A stretch of DNA of 32,903 nt from Oscillospiraceae bacterium (GCA_016293865.1 JAEDDG010000024.1:1-32903); one strand, 5' to 3'. Shown: positions 14,886 to 23,406, counted from the stretch's first letter. Translations and numbers: made by a program. The notes: generated from the sequence alone by a model not told the origin.

Positions 14886-15812
14886 TTGGTTTATAATAAT
14901 GTGCTGGAGGCGGTCGGACAGACGCCCGTCATTCGGCTGATGCGCATGAGCAATCCCAATCATGCCCAGGTTCTTGTCAAATATGAAGGGCTGAACGTGG
15001 GCGGTTCGATCAAAACGCGGACTGCGCTGAATATGATCAACGCGGCCGAGCGTGCCGGGATTATCCGTCCGGATACGATTATTGTGGAGCCGACCAGCGG
15101 AAACCAGGGCATCGGTCTGGCACTGGTCGGTGCTGTCCGCGGCTATAAAACTGTGATTATCATGCCCGATTCGGTCAGTGTGGAGCGGCGCAAACTGATT
15201 GAGCATTACGGCGCGCAGCTTGTGCTGATCCGGGACGAGGGCAACATCGGCGACTGCATTGAAAAGTGTATTCAGACGGCAAATGACATGGCGAAAGCGG
15301 ACAGCCGCGTTTATATTCCACAGCAGTTTTCCAATCCGAACAATCCACTGGTGCATAAGCATTTCACGGCGCTGGAGATTCTCCAGCAGGTTGCAGGGCC
15401 CATTCACGGCTTCTGCTCCGGAATCGGTACGGGCGGCACAATTTCCGGCATCGGCGAGACGCTGAAAAGCGTTTATCCGGATATGACCATCTGGGCTGTT
15501 GAGCCGGAGAACGCGGCGATTCTGGCCGGAGGAACGGTCGGCTCCCATCTTCAGATGGGAATCGGAGACGGCCTGATTCCGGAAAATCTGAACACGAAGA
15601 TTTACGACGATATCTACATTGTCAGTGATGATGAGGCCATCGGAACAGCCAAGGATCTGGCGCGGTACGAGGGTCTGATGTGCGGCATTTCCAGCGGCAC
15701 AAATGTGGCCGCGGCGCTGAAGCTTGCGGAGAAGCTGGGGAAGGGAAAAACAGTTGTGACCATTCTGCCGGACACGGCGGAGCGCTATTTTTCCACGCCG
15801 CTGTTTGACTGA
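14886..15812 (+). CDS. cysK: Cysteine synthase-family PLP enzyme
   Basis: This is a 308-residue beta-family PLP enzyme. NNVLEAVGQTP is the typical N-terminus. The PLP Lys K43 lies in GGSIKTR, PTSGNQGIGLA binds substrate carboxylate, and GTGGTISG binds the PLP phosphate. In the usual CysK the Lys motif is SVKDR; the Asp is Thr here, and the N-P-G-G is N-V-G-G. O-acetylserine sulfhydrylase is most likely, but a related activity is possible. I chose the TTG at 14886 because it follows GAGAGG with good spacing and gives an N-terminus matching the family; a GTG at 14877 overlaps that ribosome site. It may extend the ilvE operon. Confidence 0.78.
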   Translation: MVYNNVLEAVGQTPVIRLMRMSNPNHAQVLVKYEGLNVGGSIKTRTALNMINAAERAGIIRPDTIIVEPTSGNQGIGLALVGAVRGYKTVIIMPDSVSVERRKLIEHYGAQLVLIRDEGNIGDCIEKCIQTANDMAKADSRVYIPQQFSNPNNPLVHKHFTALEILQQVAGPIHGFCSGIGTGGTISGIGETLKSVYPDMTIWAVEPENAAILAGGTVGSHLQMGIGDGLIPENLNTKIYDDIYIVSDDEAIGTAKDLARYEGLMCGISSGTNVAAALKLAEKLGKGKTVVTILPDTAERYFSTPLFD

Positions 15813-15823
15813 ATACGGAATTC

Positions 15824-15855
15824 ATGCCGCACAGAAGCGCGCTTCTGTGCGGCAT
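15824..15855. repeat. Perfect 32-bp palindrome after cysK
   Basis: The arm ATGCCGCACAGAAGC is mirrored exactly with almost no loop. There is no T-run directly after it. It probably forms an RNA hairpin at the 3' end of the cysK transcript; a protein-binding site is possible. Confidence 0.6.
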
Positions 15856-15871
15856 GGCATAGTATGAAACA

Positions 15872-15930
15872 GCCGCGCCGGGCTGGCTTCTGCGCAGATG
15901 CCGGCCCGGGCATATGCGGCGTCTTTTTTT
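15872..15930 (+). terminator. Intrinsic terminator after cysK
   Basis: GCCGC/GCGGC, CCGGGC/GCCCGG and GGC/GCC build a nested GC-rich stem, followed by GTC and a run of T (to 15930). Confidence 0.65.
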
Positions 15931-15951
15931 ACGGCGGATTCAAAAATACTC

Positions 15952-15980
15952 TTGTCATTGCGACGGGGTAAGTATATAAT
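15952..15980 (+). promoter_or_regulatory. Promoter of ACT/UPF0210 pair
   Basis: TTGTCA (15952-15957), a 17-nt spacer and a perfect TATAAT (15975-15980), about 50 nt before the ACT-domain gene. Confidence 0.75.
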
Positions 15981-16028
15981 CCATAAGCAGTTTAACCGAC
16001 AGATACAAAAGATATGGAGGTTTTTTTC

Positions 16029-16298
16029 ATGCGTGCAATCGTCACTGTCGCCGGGCATGACCGGGTGGGAATTATCGCTGAGGTGTGCTCGCTGCTTGCC
16101 TCTCTGAATGTCAATATTCTGGATATCAACCAAACGGTCATGCAGGAGTTTTTCACGATGACCATGCTGGTGGATACAAGCGCCGCATCCGGAAGCTTTG
16201 AACGGATCAAAAAGGCGCTGGCCGACAAAGGCGAGGCGATGGCGCTTTCCATCCGCATCCAGCAGGAAGACATTTTTAACGCCATGTACAGAATATGA
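16029..16298 (+). CDS. ACT-domain protein (UPF0237 family)
   Basis: This 89-residue protein is a single ACT domain: AIVTVAGHDRVGIIAEVCSLLA with the Gly turn between strand 1 and helix 1, then NVNILDINQTVMQ. Small stand-alone ACT proteins of this family are often encoded just before UPF0210 genes, as here (10 nt gap). A ligand, probably an amino acid, is expected, but none can be named. The ATG follows GGAGG and a T-run. Confidence 0.88.
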   Translation: MRAIVTVAGHDRVGIIAEVCSLLASLNVNILDINQTVMQEFFTMTMLVDTSAASGSFERIKKALADKGEAMALSIRIQQEDIFNAMYRI

Positions 16299-16308
16299 GG
16301 TATAAAGT

Positions 16309-17667
16309 ATGATCAGCCATTCTGATATTATCCGCACGCTGGAAATGATTGATCACCAGCATCTGGATATCCGCACCATTACCATGGGCATATCACTGCG
16401 CGACTGTGCGGATCCTGACGTGCGCCGCTGTGCGGAAAAAATTTATGATAAAATCACCCGCTGCGCCGACAAACTGGTGGAGACCGGGTGCCAGATTGAA
16501 AATGAACTGGGCATTCCGATTGTCCATAAGCGCATTTCCGTTACGCCTGCGGCATTGGTTGCCGAGGCCTGTCAGACGGAGGACTACGTGCCCATTGCCC
16601 GGGCAATGGACGATGCAGCCAAGGCCTGCGGCGTCAATTTTATCGGCGGATTCTCTGCGCTTGTCCACAAAGGCTGTACAGTGGGAGACCGGCGCCTGAT
16701 CGGGTCTATTCCAGAGGCGCTTGCCGTTACGGAGCGGGTTTGCTCCAGCGTCAATGTGGCCACGACCCGCGCGGGAATCAATATGGACGCTGTGGCGCAG
16801 ATGGGCCGCGTGATTAAGCGCACGGCGGAGCTGACGGCGGAAAGCGGCGGCCTCGGCTGTGCCAAACTGGTGGTTTTTTCCAACGCGGTGGAGGATAACC
16901 CGTTTATGGCCGGCGCATTTCACGGCGTGGGAGAGCCGGAGTGCGTGATCAATGTGGGAGTATCCGGCCCGGGCGTTGTGTATCATGCGCTGAAAGGCGT
17001 ACGCGGCGCTTCCTTTGATGTCGTAGCCGAAACGGTTAAAAAGACGGCCTTCCAGATTACGCGGATGGGTGAGCTTGTGGCGCAGGAGGCGTCCCGGCGG
17101 CTGGGTGTTCCCTTTGGCGTAGTGGATCTGTCCCTGGCACCGACGCCGGCAAAGGGGGACAGCGTGGCCCGCATTCTGGAGGAAATGGGGCTGGAAACCT
17201 GCGGGACGCATGGAACCACCGCTGCGCTGGCGCTGCTGAACGATGCGGTCAAAAAAGGCGGCGTGATGGCGTCCAGCCACGTGGGCGGCCTTTCCGGCGC
17301 ATTTATCCCCGTCAGCGAGGACGAGGGAATGATAGAAGCCGCTGCCGGCGGAACGCTCTGTCTGGATAAGCTGGAGGCCATGACCTGCGTGTGCTCTGTG
17401 GGTCTTGACATGATTGCCGTTCCCGGCGATACGCCGGCGGAAACCATTTCCGCCATCATCGCGGACGAAGCGGCAATCGGAATGGTGAACAACAAGACCA
17501 CGGCAGTGCGTGTGATTCCCGTGCCGGGGAAAACCGTGGGGGACAACGTGGAGTTCGGCGGACTTCTGGGCAGTGCGCCCGTTATGCCGCTGCATCCGGA
17601 GAGCAGCGCGGCCTTTATCGCCCGCGGCGGACGTATTCCGGCGCCGCTGCACAGCCTGCGCAACTGA
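16309..17667 (+). CDS. PFL-fold protein, UPF0210/DUF711 family
   Basis: This 452-residue protein matches the UPF0210 family in length and in its segments: DIRTITMGISLRDCAD at the N-terminus, KRISVTPAAL, GFSALVHKG, VCSSVNVATTRAGINMDAV, NPFMAGAFHG and the GTHGTTAALALLNDAVKKGG segment. The family has a pyruvate-formate-lyase-like barrel without an assigned reaction. It forms an operon with the preceding ACT protein, which may regulate it. Confidence 0.9.
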   Translation: MISHSDIIRTLEMIDHQHLDIRTITMGISLRDCADPDVRRCAEKIYDKITRCADKLVETGCQIENELGIPIVHKRISVTPAALVAEACQTEDYVPIARAMDDAAKACGVNFIGGFSALVHKGCTVGDRRLIGSIPEALAVTERVCSSVNVATTRAGINMDAVAQMGRVIKRTAELTAESGGLGCAKLVVFSNAVEDNPFMAGAFHGVGEPECVINVGVSGPGVVYHALKGVRGASFDVVAETVKKTAFQITRMGELVAQEASRRLGVPFGVVDLSLAPTPAKGDSVARILEEMGLETCGTHGTTAALALLNDAVKKGGVMASSHVGGLSGAFIPVSEDEGMIEAAAGGTLCLDKLEAMTCVCSVGLDMIAVPGDTPAETISAIIADEAAIGMVNNKTTAVRVIPVPGKTVGDNVEFGGLLGSAPVMPLHPESSAAFIARGGRIPAPLHSLRN

Positions 17668-17752
17668 TCTGCGGTACGGTGGATTTGTGCGGAAACGGTA
17701 TTCATGCCGTTTACGGTATGAATGGCCGAAAAAGTACATCATCAGTTAATAT

Positions 17753-17789
17753 AAAGAGAGGATGAAACCAGATTTCATCCTCTCTTTTT
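17753..17789. terminator. Terminator between convergent genes
   Basis: AAAGAGAGGATGAAA pairs with TTTCATCCTCTCTTT across a five-base loop. The forward side ends in TTTTT and the reverse side in T-rich sequence, so it can serve both the UPF0210 gene and the facing lipoprotein gene. Confidence 0.85.
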
Positions 17790-17823
17790 GCGTTTGTTCA
17801 CTTTTCGGCCGGTATTCCCTGTA

Positions 17824-18444
17824 TCAGTACTCAATAATGCGGAAACTGCCGTTATTCAGGGCGCTGTGTTCTGCGGGTACGCTGATGAGAATGTGCCATT
17901 GCCGGCTGCCGGCAGTCACGGTGCTGTCCGTTGTGCGTTCAATATAAATTGAGCCGTCGCTGCCGAGACCGCTGACTACGGGGATTGTTGAAACATCTTC
18001 TTCGCTCAGCTGAAGAATCAAAAGGACATTTTCGTTAAAAAAACTGCTGGAATACGGACGCATGGCTTCTTCAAAACTCAGGGTGCCGCAGCGCTTGTCA
18101 AGACTGCAGCTGATCCGGTTGGCCTCATAATATGCGTCAAGCGACTCTTTGCTGTCCATGATGCGGATTTTTTCGGCCTGCCCGCTGCCGCCTGTGCGCA
18201 GGCTGACTGCCGTGCAGTTTTCAAGCTGCTCCGTCATCAGAACGGAGCTGTCTTCCGCAGGCGCCGATGCGGCAGGAGGTTCCGGTTCGGCTGTATCGTC
18301 ACCGGGGATATCGTTGCCGGCAGCCGGGTATACATCGGCGGCGCCGCTGTCTGAAGGAGGCATGCCGGCCAGCGTGAAGGCCATGCCGCAGCCGAACAGC
18401 AGCGTCGACAGCGCCAGTGTGAGGCAAAAAATTTGTTTTTTCAT
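17824..18444 (-). CDS. Putative lipoprotein of unknown function
   Basis: This 206-residue protein begins with MKKQ, a hydrophobic stretch and LLFGCG. That is a lipobox-like end with Cys at 19, although Phe at -2 is not classical, so an ordinary exported protein is possible. A Pro/Ala/Glu/Asp-rich linker (about 28-65) leads into a compact domain of about 135 residues. I do not recognise that domain. The ATG at 18444 is 6 nt after AAAGGAG; a GTG at 18447 is less well placed. The gene appears monocistronic, facing the UPF0210 gene. Confidence 0.7.
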   Translation of the reverse strand: MKKQIFCLTLALSTLLFGCGMAFTLAGMPPSDSGAADVYPAAGNDIPGDDTAEPEPPAASAPAEDSSVLMTEQLENCTAVSLRTGGSGQAEKIRIMDSKESLDAYYEANRISCSLDKRCGTLSFEEAMRPYSSSFFNENVLLILQLSEEDVSTIPVVSGLGSDGSIYIERTTDSTVTAGSRQWHILISVPAEHSALNNGSFRIIEY

Positions 18445-18523
18445 CACGCGCTCCTTTCGTACCGTACTGCTCTGTGCTCTTCGGTTTAACGACGGGCAAT
18501 GCGGTGCGAAAGTTCCGGAAAGT

Positions 18524-19180
18524 TTATCGATGTATCAAAAATTTATTTTTTGTAAATGAAATGATTCCACTTTGTTGCATTTTGGAAAGCTCGGCGCACA
18601 TGGCGCTGCGGTCAACTGCGAGGAAGTCCGCCAGCTGCTGCCGGTTGAATGGAATCTCAAAGCTGTCGCTTCCGGCCAGATGCGCCTGCTCGGACAGATA
18701 GGACATCAGCTTTTCACGTGTGGTGCGGCAGGACATGTGCATCAGCTTCCGGTTCAGCTGCAGCGACTGTGTAGAAATGCTGAGCAGGAGATTTTCAATC
18801 ATTTTGGAGTGACGCTGGCAGGATTTTGTGCAGGGAGCTGAGATTTTGTCAATGGGGATCAGCATGACCGTGCAGCGCTCAACAGCAATTATGCTGACAT
18901 CCAGCGGCAGGGAAGAGGCCGCATAAACCTCGGCAAACAGACTTCCTGCGGGCTTGACAGCGAGAATATTCCGCCGTCCCCAGATGTCCTCGCGGATTAT
19001 ATGCGCGCTGCCTTCCAGTAAAAGCCCGATGCTGTCCGTGCTGTCTCCGTTGCACAGGATATAGGCGCCGCGCTCGAACCGGCGGATTGCCGGGGAAAGG
19101 CATTTCAGAAGGTTTTTGATCTCATCCTGGCCGATTCCGGAAAACAGCACATTTTTTTCAAGAACATTTAAGGTGTCCAT
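18524..19180 (-). CDS. Crp/Fnr-family transcriptional regulator
   Basis: This 218-residue protein has an N-terminal cyclic-nucleotide-binding-type barrel (about 10-120; RRFERGAYILCNGDSTDSIGLLLEGSAHI), a dimer helix, and a C-terminal Crp-type winged HTH (about 150-215; FNRQQLADFLAVDRSAMCAELSKMQQSGII). There is no N-terminal Cys cluster of the Fnr kind, so an oxygen-sensing Fe-S site is unlikely. Targets are unknown; the divergent and adjacent genes are candidates. Confidence 0.9.
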   Translation of the reverse strand: MDTLNVLEKNVLFSGIGQDEIKNLLKCLSPAIRRFERGAYILCNGDSTDSIGLLLEGSAHIIREDIWGRRNILAVKPAGSLFAEVYAASSLPLDVSIIAVERCTVMLIPIDKISAPCTKSCQRHSKMIENLLLSISTQSLQLNRKLMHMSCRTTREKLMSYLSEQAHLAGSDSFEIPFNRQQLADFLAVDRSAMCAELSKMQQSGIISFTKNKFLIHR

Positions 19181-19257
19181 CCGTTTTTCTCCCTGTGGTT
19201 TGTTTTTCTGCTGTTTATGCGGCGCCGGACTGCGGGGACACAGCCGTCCGCAGCGGG

Positions 19258-19292
19258 AAAAAGCCTCCGGCCTTGATGCCGGAGGCTTTCAG
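19258..19292 (-). terminator. Terminator of the ior/UPF0340 operon
   Basis: AAAGCCTCCGGC and GCCGGAGGCTTT form a 12-bp stem; on the reverse strand it ends in TTTTTC, right after the UPF0340 gene. Confidence 0.85.
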
Positions 19293-19294
19293 CT

Positions 19295-19840
19295 TCAGTA
19301 AAGACGCTCGTCGTAAACGGCACGGCATCCGCCGACAAATTTCGGACGCACCCGTGCGGCCAGCAGAATGGCGCTGCCGATGTGGTCCAGCTTCAGGCGG
19401 ACAGGCACGGCAACTTTTTTCAGGTGCATGCCGATCAGCGTCCCACCGATGTCCAGACCGGCATCCGCCCGGATCTCCTCGACTGCGACGGGATCTGAAA
19501 AACCGTGATAGGCGGCGGTGGCAAAAGAGCCGCCAGCCTTCGGCTGAGGAACAACGTTGACAATGTCAGCGCCGGGCACCGCAGCGCGCTCAATGATGAT
19601 GGAGCGGTTCAGATGCTCGCAGCACTGCGCAGCCAGCCAGATTCCACGCTCCTGCAGCACGCCGTAAATGCCGGAGAAGACAGCCTGGGCAACCTCGGGA
19701 ACGGAATTTTTGCCGATATGGAACCCGAGAATTTCACTGGTGGAACAGCCGACGACCATAATGCTGCCCTTTGAAAGATGCGCCGTTTCGCACAGCTCAC
19801 GCGCAGCGTCTGCTGCGAGCTGCTTGTAATTGATATCCAT
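19295..19840 (-). CDS. UPF0340 / TIGR01440 family protein (YwlG-like)
   Basis: This 181-residue protein matches the YwlG family in length and in GSIMVVGCSTSEILG, AAQCCEHLNRS, VVPQPKAGGSFATAAY and ADAGLDIGGTLIGMHLK. The biochemical role of the family is not known. It lies about 30 nt behind iorB and shares its terminator, so it may belong to the same transcript. Confidence 0.88.
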   Translation of the reverse strand: MDINYKQLAADAARELCETAHLSKGSIMVVGCSTSEILGFHIGKNSVPEVAQAVFSGIYGVLQERGIWLAAQCCEHLNRSIIIERAAVPGADIVNVVPQPKAGGSFATAAYHGFSDPVAVEEIRADAGLDIGGTLIGMHLKKVAVPVRLKLDHIGSAILLAARVRPKFVGGCRAVYDERLY

Positions 19841-19872
19841 ACAGAATCACCTTCCGGAAAATTGGTACCGAA

Positions 19873-20445
19873 TCAGACCATGGACATGCCGCGATGGATG
19901 GCGGCGATATTCACATCCACAAAAGCGGGCTTGACGTTTTCGCGGATGATCGTATCCCAGTCGATCTGTGTGAGCTCCATGGTTTTAATGATTGTGCCGA
20001 GCAGGACAATGTTCATGACACGGGGATTGCCCAGCTCCTGCGCAGCCTGTGCGGCGTCGACAAAGCTGGTTTTCGCCGCTTTTTCCAGTTCCTCAGCGAT
20101 GTTGTCCGGGTAAACGGCGTCGCCGTTGATGACCGGCATGGGATTCATGCGGTAGTTGTTGACAACAACGCGGCCGTCCGGTTTCAGGAACGGAATGCTG
20201 CGCAAAGCTTCCATCAGCTCAAAGCTGACAATCATATCGGCGCTGCCCTGTTCAATAACGGGGGACAGGACCCGGTCGCCGTAGCGCACCTGGGAGGAGA
20301 CAGAACCGCCGCGCTGGCTCATGCCGTGGATTTCACTCATTTTCACGTCATAGCCGGCCTTCATCAGGCCCAGCGTCAGAAGTTTGGAGGCAAGAATGGT
20401 GCCCTGACCGCCTACGCCGACCAGAAGAATACTTTTGGTTTCCAT
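19873..20445 (-). CDS. iorB: Indolepyruvate:ferredoxin oxidoreductase beta subunit
   Basis: This 190-residue gamma-type chain of the 2-oxoacid oxidoreductase superfamily has GVGGQGTILASKLLT at the N-terminus and SEIHGMSQRGGSVSSQVRYG, which is typical of IorB. With IorA it interconverts arylpyruvates and arylacetyl-CoA with ferredoxin. It starts 1 nt after the iorA stop, whose last codons contain the AGGAGG ribosome site. Confidence 0.92.
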   Translation of the reverse strand: METKSILLVGVGGQGTILASKLLTLGLMKAGYDVKMSEIHGMSQRGGSVSSQVRYGDRVLSPVIEQGSADMIVSFELMEALRSIPFLKPDGRVVVNNYRMNPMPVINGDAVYPDNIAEELEKAAKTSFVDAAQAAQELGNPRVMNIVLLGTIIKTMELTQIDWDTIIRENVKPAFVDVNIAAIHRGMSMV

Positions 20446-20446
20446 G

Positions 20447-22228
20447 TTATCTTTCCTCCTTCACGATTGCATGCTTCGGGCAAATCTGCGCGCATACGGT
20501 GCAGCCGAGGCACTGCATGCGGTCAACAACGGCCTTGTTCGCCGTTTTGTCGATGGAAAGCGCAGGACATCCGGCGCGCATGCAGAGCTTGCAGCCGATG
20601 CACCTGGACTGGTCCACGATCATTTTGTCCGTGTATGCGCCGGTAAATTCATTTTTGTCCTCTTTGGAGAAACGCTTGAGTGCGCAGGGCCAGCGGGTAA
20701 TGATGACGCTGGGTTCATCCAGCGCGAGGAATTCATCCAGAGTCTCGCGCACGGAAGCAACATCGTTCGGATCAATGGTGCGGATGTGACGGAAGCCGAA
20801 GGCTTTGACAATGTCCTCAATTCTGACCGCGTAGGTCGGATCGCCGGCGGCCGTATAACCGGTGCCCGGGTTTTCCTGATGACCGGTCATGCCGGTGATG
20901 CGGTTGTCGAGAATGACATTGACCGTGCTGCCGCCGTTGTATGCCGTGTTCAGCAGGCTGGTCATGCCGCTGTGGAAGAATGTGCTGTCGCCCAAAACGG
21001 TGACCACCTTCTTGTCCTCACCGGCCTGTTTGAAAATATTTTCTGCGCCATGTCCCATGCTCATGGATGCGCCCATGCAGATGCAGGCGTCCAGCGCATT
21101 GAAGGGGCTGGCGCTGCCCAGCGTGTAGCAGCCGATGTCGCCGGTAATGACCACATTTTTGCGGCGCCCGATCTCATAGAAGAAACCTCTGTGCGGGCAG
21201 CCGGCGCAGAGCGTGGGCGGACGGTTGACCGTCAGCGAAGCGTCGTGCTCCGGATAGAGTTTTGCCTGTCCGTAAAGACTGCGGCGCAGCGTGTCCGGCG
21301 TCATCTCACCCCAGGCGGGGAAGAGAGATTTGCCGGTGACGGCGAAGCCCAGAGATTTGACATAATCCTCTATGTAAGGATCGTTTTCCTCGATAATATA
21401 GATTTTTTCGCATTTTTCGCAGAATTCACGGATCAGCGCTTCAGGCATCGGATTGGTCATGCCCAGCTTCAGATAGGATGCGGAGCCGCCGAAAACCTCC
21501 TGTGCATAGAAATAGCATATGCCGGAGCAGATGACGCCGACGGAAGTGTCATGGTATTCCGCGCGGTTCAGGGGAGAAGCTTCGCTGTATGCCTTCAGTT
21601 TTCCCAGACGCTGCTCGAGATTGACACGCAGTTTGCGGGCGACCGCGGGCACGCTGACATATTTGCCGATCTGGCGGGTGTACGGCTTGACGGGGACCTC
21701 GGTGCGGCCTTCGCCCACTTCGGTAATGGATTTGCTGTGGCACACGCGGGTGGTCATGCGCATCAGAACCGGCGTATCAAACTGCTCGCTGATTTCATAA
21801 GCGAGCCTGACCATGTCGTAGCATTCCTGGCTGTCGGAAGGCTCAAGCATGGGGATTTTCGCAGCTTTGGCGTAGTTGCGGTTGTCCTGCTCGTTCTGGG
21901 AGCTGTACATGCCGGGCTCGTCTGCTGTGACGATCAGGGTGCCGCCGTTAACGCCGGTATAAGCAAAGGTGAATATGGGGTCGGCGGCGACATTCACGCC
22001 CACATGCTTCATGGAGGCAAAGGCGCGGCCGCCGGCGATGGATGCACCGATGGCGGCTTCCACGGCGACCTTCTCATTCGGCGCCCATTCTGCATGGATT
22101 TCCTTATACCGGGAGAGATTTTCAAGAATTTCAGTGCTGGGCGTGCCGGGATAAGCGGCGGCAAAACGGACACCGGATTCCCACACGGCGCGGGCAACGG
22201 CTTCGTTGCCGGTGAGTAGCTGTTTCAC
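20447..22228 (-). CDS. iorA: Indolepyruvate:ferredoxin oxidoreductase alpha subunit
   Basis: This 593-residue fused alpha chain has, in order, an N-terminal LLTGNEAVARAVWESGV pyrimidine-binding domain, an AGCPHRG motif, the TPP site GDIGCYTLGSASPFNALD, and a C-terminal 2[4Fe-4S] ferredoxin domain (about 538-593) with CIGCKLCMRAGCP and CLGCTVCAQICP. The start is the GTG at 22228, 7 nt after GGAGGA, which gives the usual MKQLLTGNEA beginning; an upstream TTG overlaps the ribosome site. It acts on aromatic 2-oxoacids from Trp, Phe and Tyr, either oxidising them or, with excess reduced ferredoxin, making them from arylacetyl-CoA. No T-box precedes it. Confidence 0.93.
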   Translation of the reverse strand: MKQLLTGNEAVARAVWESGVRFAAAYPGTPSTEILENLSRYKEIHAEWAPNEKVAVEAAIGASIAGGRAFASMKHVGVNVAADPIFTFAYTGVNGGTLIVTADEPGMYSSQNEQDNRNYAKAAKIPMLEPSDSQECYDMVRLAYEISEQFDTPVLMRMTTRVCHSKSITEVGEGRTEVPVKPYTRQIGKYVSVPAVARKLRVNLEQRLGKLKAYSEASPLNRAEYHDTSVGVICSGICYFYAQEVFGGSASYLKLGMTNPMPEALIREFCEKCEKIYIIEENDPYIEDYVKSLGFAVTGKSLFPAWGEMTPDTLRRSLYGQAKLYPEHDASLTVNRPPTLCAGCPHRGFFYEIGRRKNVVITGDIGCYTLGSASPFNALDACICMGASMSMGHGAENIFKQAGEDKKVVTVLGDSTFFHSGMTSLLNTAYNGGSTVNVILDNRITGMTGHQENPGTGYTAAGDPTYAVRIEDIVKAFGFRHIRTIDPNDVASVRETLDEFLALDEPSVIITRWPCALKRFSKEDKNEFTGAYTDKMIVDQSRCIGCKLCMRAGCPALSIDKTANKAVVDRMQCLGCTVCAQICPKHAIVKEER

Positions 22229-22286
22229 AGTTCTGTCCTCCAATATAGATTTTCCTGCTCTCTTTGAGACAAAATTACATCAAAAT

Positions 22287-22315
22287 ATTATAATCCTTTT
22301 TTACGCGGCAGTAAA
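22287..22315 (-). promoter_or_regulatory. Promoter of iorAB
   Basis: On the reverse strand TTTACT (22315-22310), a 17-nt spacer and a perfect TATAAT (22292-22287). It gives a leader of about 50 nt before the iorA GTG. Confidence 0.65.
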
Positions 22316-22366
22316 GGATTCTTTTTAATTTCTCAGCATGCCGCCGCCGGAAAATACAGGGCACGC

Positions 22367-22400
22367 AAAAAGCGGCAGGGATTCAGACTCTCCCTGCCGC
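22367..22400 (-). terminator. Terminator after flavodoxin gene
   Basis: GCGGCAGGGA and TCCCTGCCGC form a 10-bp stem; the reverse strand continues with TTTTT. Confidence 0.85.
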
Positions 22401-22416
22401 CGGCTGCGGTATTTCG

Positions 22417-22860
22417 TTACAGTCCCTCGTAGAATGTACAGACGCTTTTCAGTTCGCATTCATCCGGATGCCCTTTGGCAATTCCGCCGACCAGTCTGAA
22501 CGGGCCGAAGGTATCGAAACCGCGGCAGCCGAAGGTCCCGAGAACTGCGGCATTATGCTTCCCGACTGCCGCAGTGATGGCATTCGTATAGCGCTTGCTG
22601 CCAGAACCTGAACCGCAGGTGTAAATAAAAAAGGTCTGCTTATTCTGCGGCATGTGCGCCTGTGCGTATTCCAGCAGGGATTTTTGAAATCCGGAATAAT
22701 AAATGCCTGACGCGAACCCGATCCGGTCATATGCGGATAAGTCGTCCGGGGGGTTTTCCGTTACATCAAACAAAGCGACGTCGTTTTTCTGCGCGATTGC
22801 ATCCAGAAGCTTCTTTGTATTTCCGTGATGCCTGGAGTAATAAACAATGGCGGTTTTCAT
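22417..22860 (-). CDS. Flavodoxin-family protein
   Basis: This 147-residue protein has the flavodoxin fold signature. AIVYYSRHHGNTKKLLDAI supplies the FMN phosphate loop (S-x-x-x-G-N-T), and GIYYSGF and TCGSGSGSKRY fit the loops around the isoalloxazine ring. A low-potential electron carrier role is expected in an anaerobe rich in ferredoxin enzymes. The ATG at 22860 follows a GAGGG site; the TTG one codon earlier is less likely. It has its own terminator. Confidence 0.85.
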   Translation of the reverse strand: MKTAIVYYSRHHGNTKKLLDAIAQKNDVALFDVTENPPDDLSAYDRIGFASGIYYSGFQKSLLEYAQAHMPQNKQTFFIYTCGSGSGSKRYTNAITAAVGKHNAAVLGTFGCRGFDTFGPFRLVGGIAKGHPDECELKSVCTFYEGL

Positions 22861-22903
22861 CAAATGCCCTCCCTATTGCGCACGCCGGATGAACAAAGCG
22901 GCT

Positions 22904-23251
22904 TCAGATCCGCTCAAACTGGTCCACATTGACCACAAAGAGGACGGCACCGCCGGTTTCCACCGGGACTGGCACAGTGTTGGCCATCATCATCGCCTGG
23001 TTGCCGGGAAGCATCGACGGCATGCAGGGCATATTCATCGTTACAGTACGGCGTTCACCGCAGGCCTTTTTGATCAGATCAGCAACATTCGCCACTTTTT
23101 CGTCGTCAACACCGATCATCAGTGTTGTATTTCCGCGCCGGAGAAAGTTGCCGGTGGAGGCCAGCTTGGTGGACTGGTAGCCTGCGCCGCTGAGCGCTGA
23201 GGCGACGGCTTCATATGAATCGCTGCTGAAGATTGCAAAGACAAGCTTCAT
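22904..23251 (-). CDS. darA: Cyclic-di-AMP receptor, DarA/PstA-like (DUF970)
   Basis: This 115-residue PII-like protein begins MKLVFAIFSSDSYEAVASALSGAGYQSTKLASTGNFLRRGNTTLMIGVDD. The TGNFLRRGNTTLMIG segment is the conserved nucleotide-binding region of DarA. The length is close to the family norm of about 109. The start is the internal ATG at 23251; the longer upstream frame has no family similarity and poor initiation context. It binds c-di-AMP as a trimer in the known members; its downstream partners are unclear. Confidence 0.9.
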   Translation of the reverse strand: MKLVFAIFSSDSYEAVASALSGAGYQSTKLASTGNFLRRGNTTLMIGVDDEKVANVADLIKKACGERRTVTMNMPCMPSMLPGNQAMMMANTVPVPVETGGAVLFVVNVDQFERI

Positions 23252-23377
23252 TTTTATGCCCTCCGTTCTTCCGTGTCTGTTTGTTCTGTTCGCTTCATGA
23301 AGTTCAATGAGACCCGGAATTCTGTATTCCGCATGGGAAAAGGCAAAAAATATCCGGATCAGGTTTATTGTGTATCC

Positions 23378-23406
23378 AGTATGCGTCAATTTCCGCGATC
23401 CGTCAA
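23378..23406 (-). promoter_or_regulatory. Possible promoter of darA
   Basis: On the reverse strand TTGACG (23406-23401), a 17-nt spacer and CATACT (23383-23378). Four of six -10 bases match, so this is tentative. Confidence 0.35.

Noticed and set aside
20435..22219. Long forward frame opposite iorA
   Set aside because: IorA is unambiguous on the reverse strand with all motifs; the forward frame is an antisense shadow.
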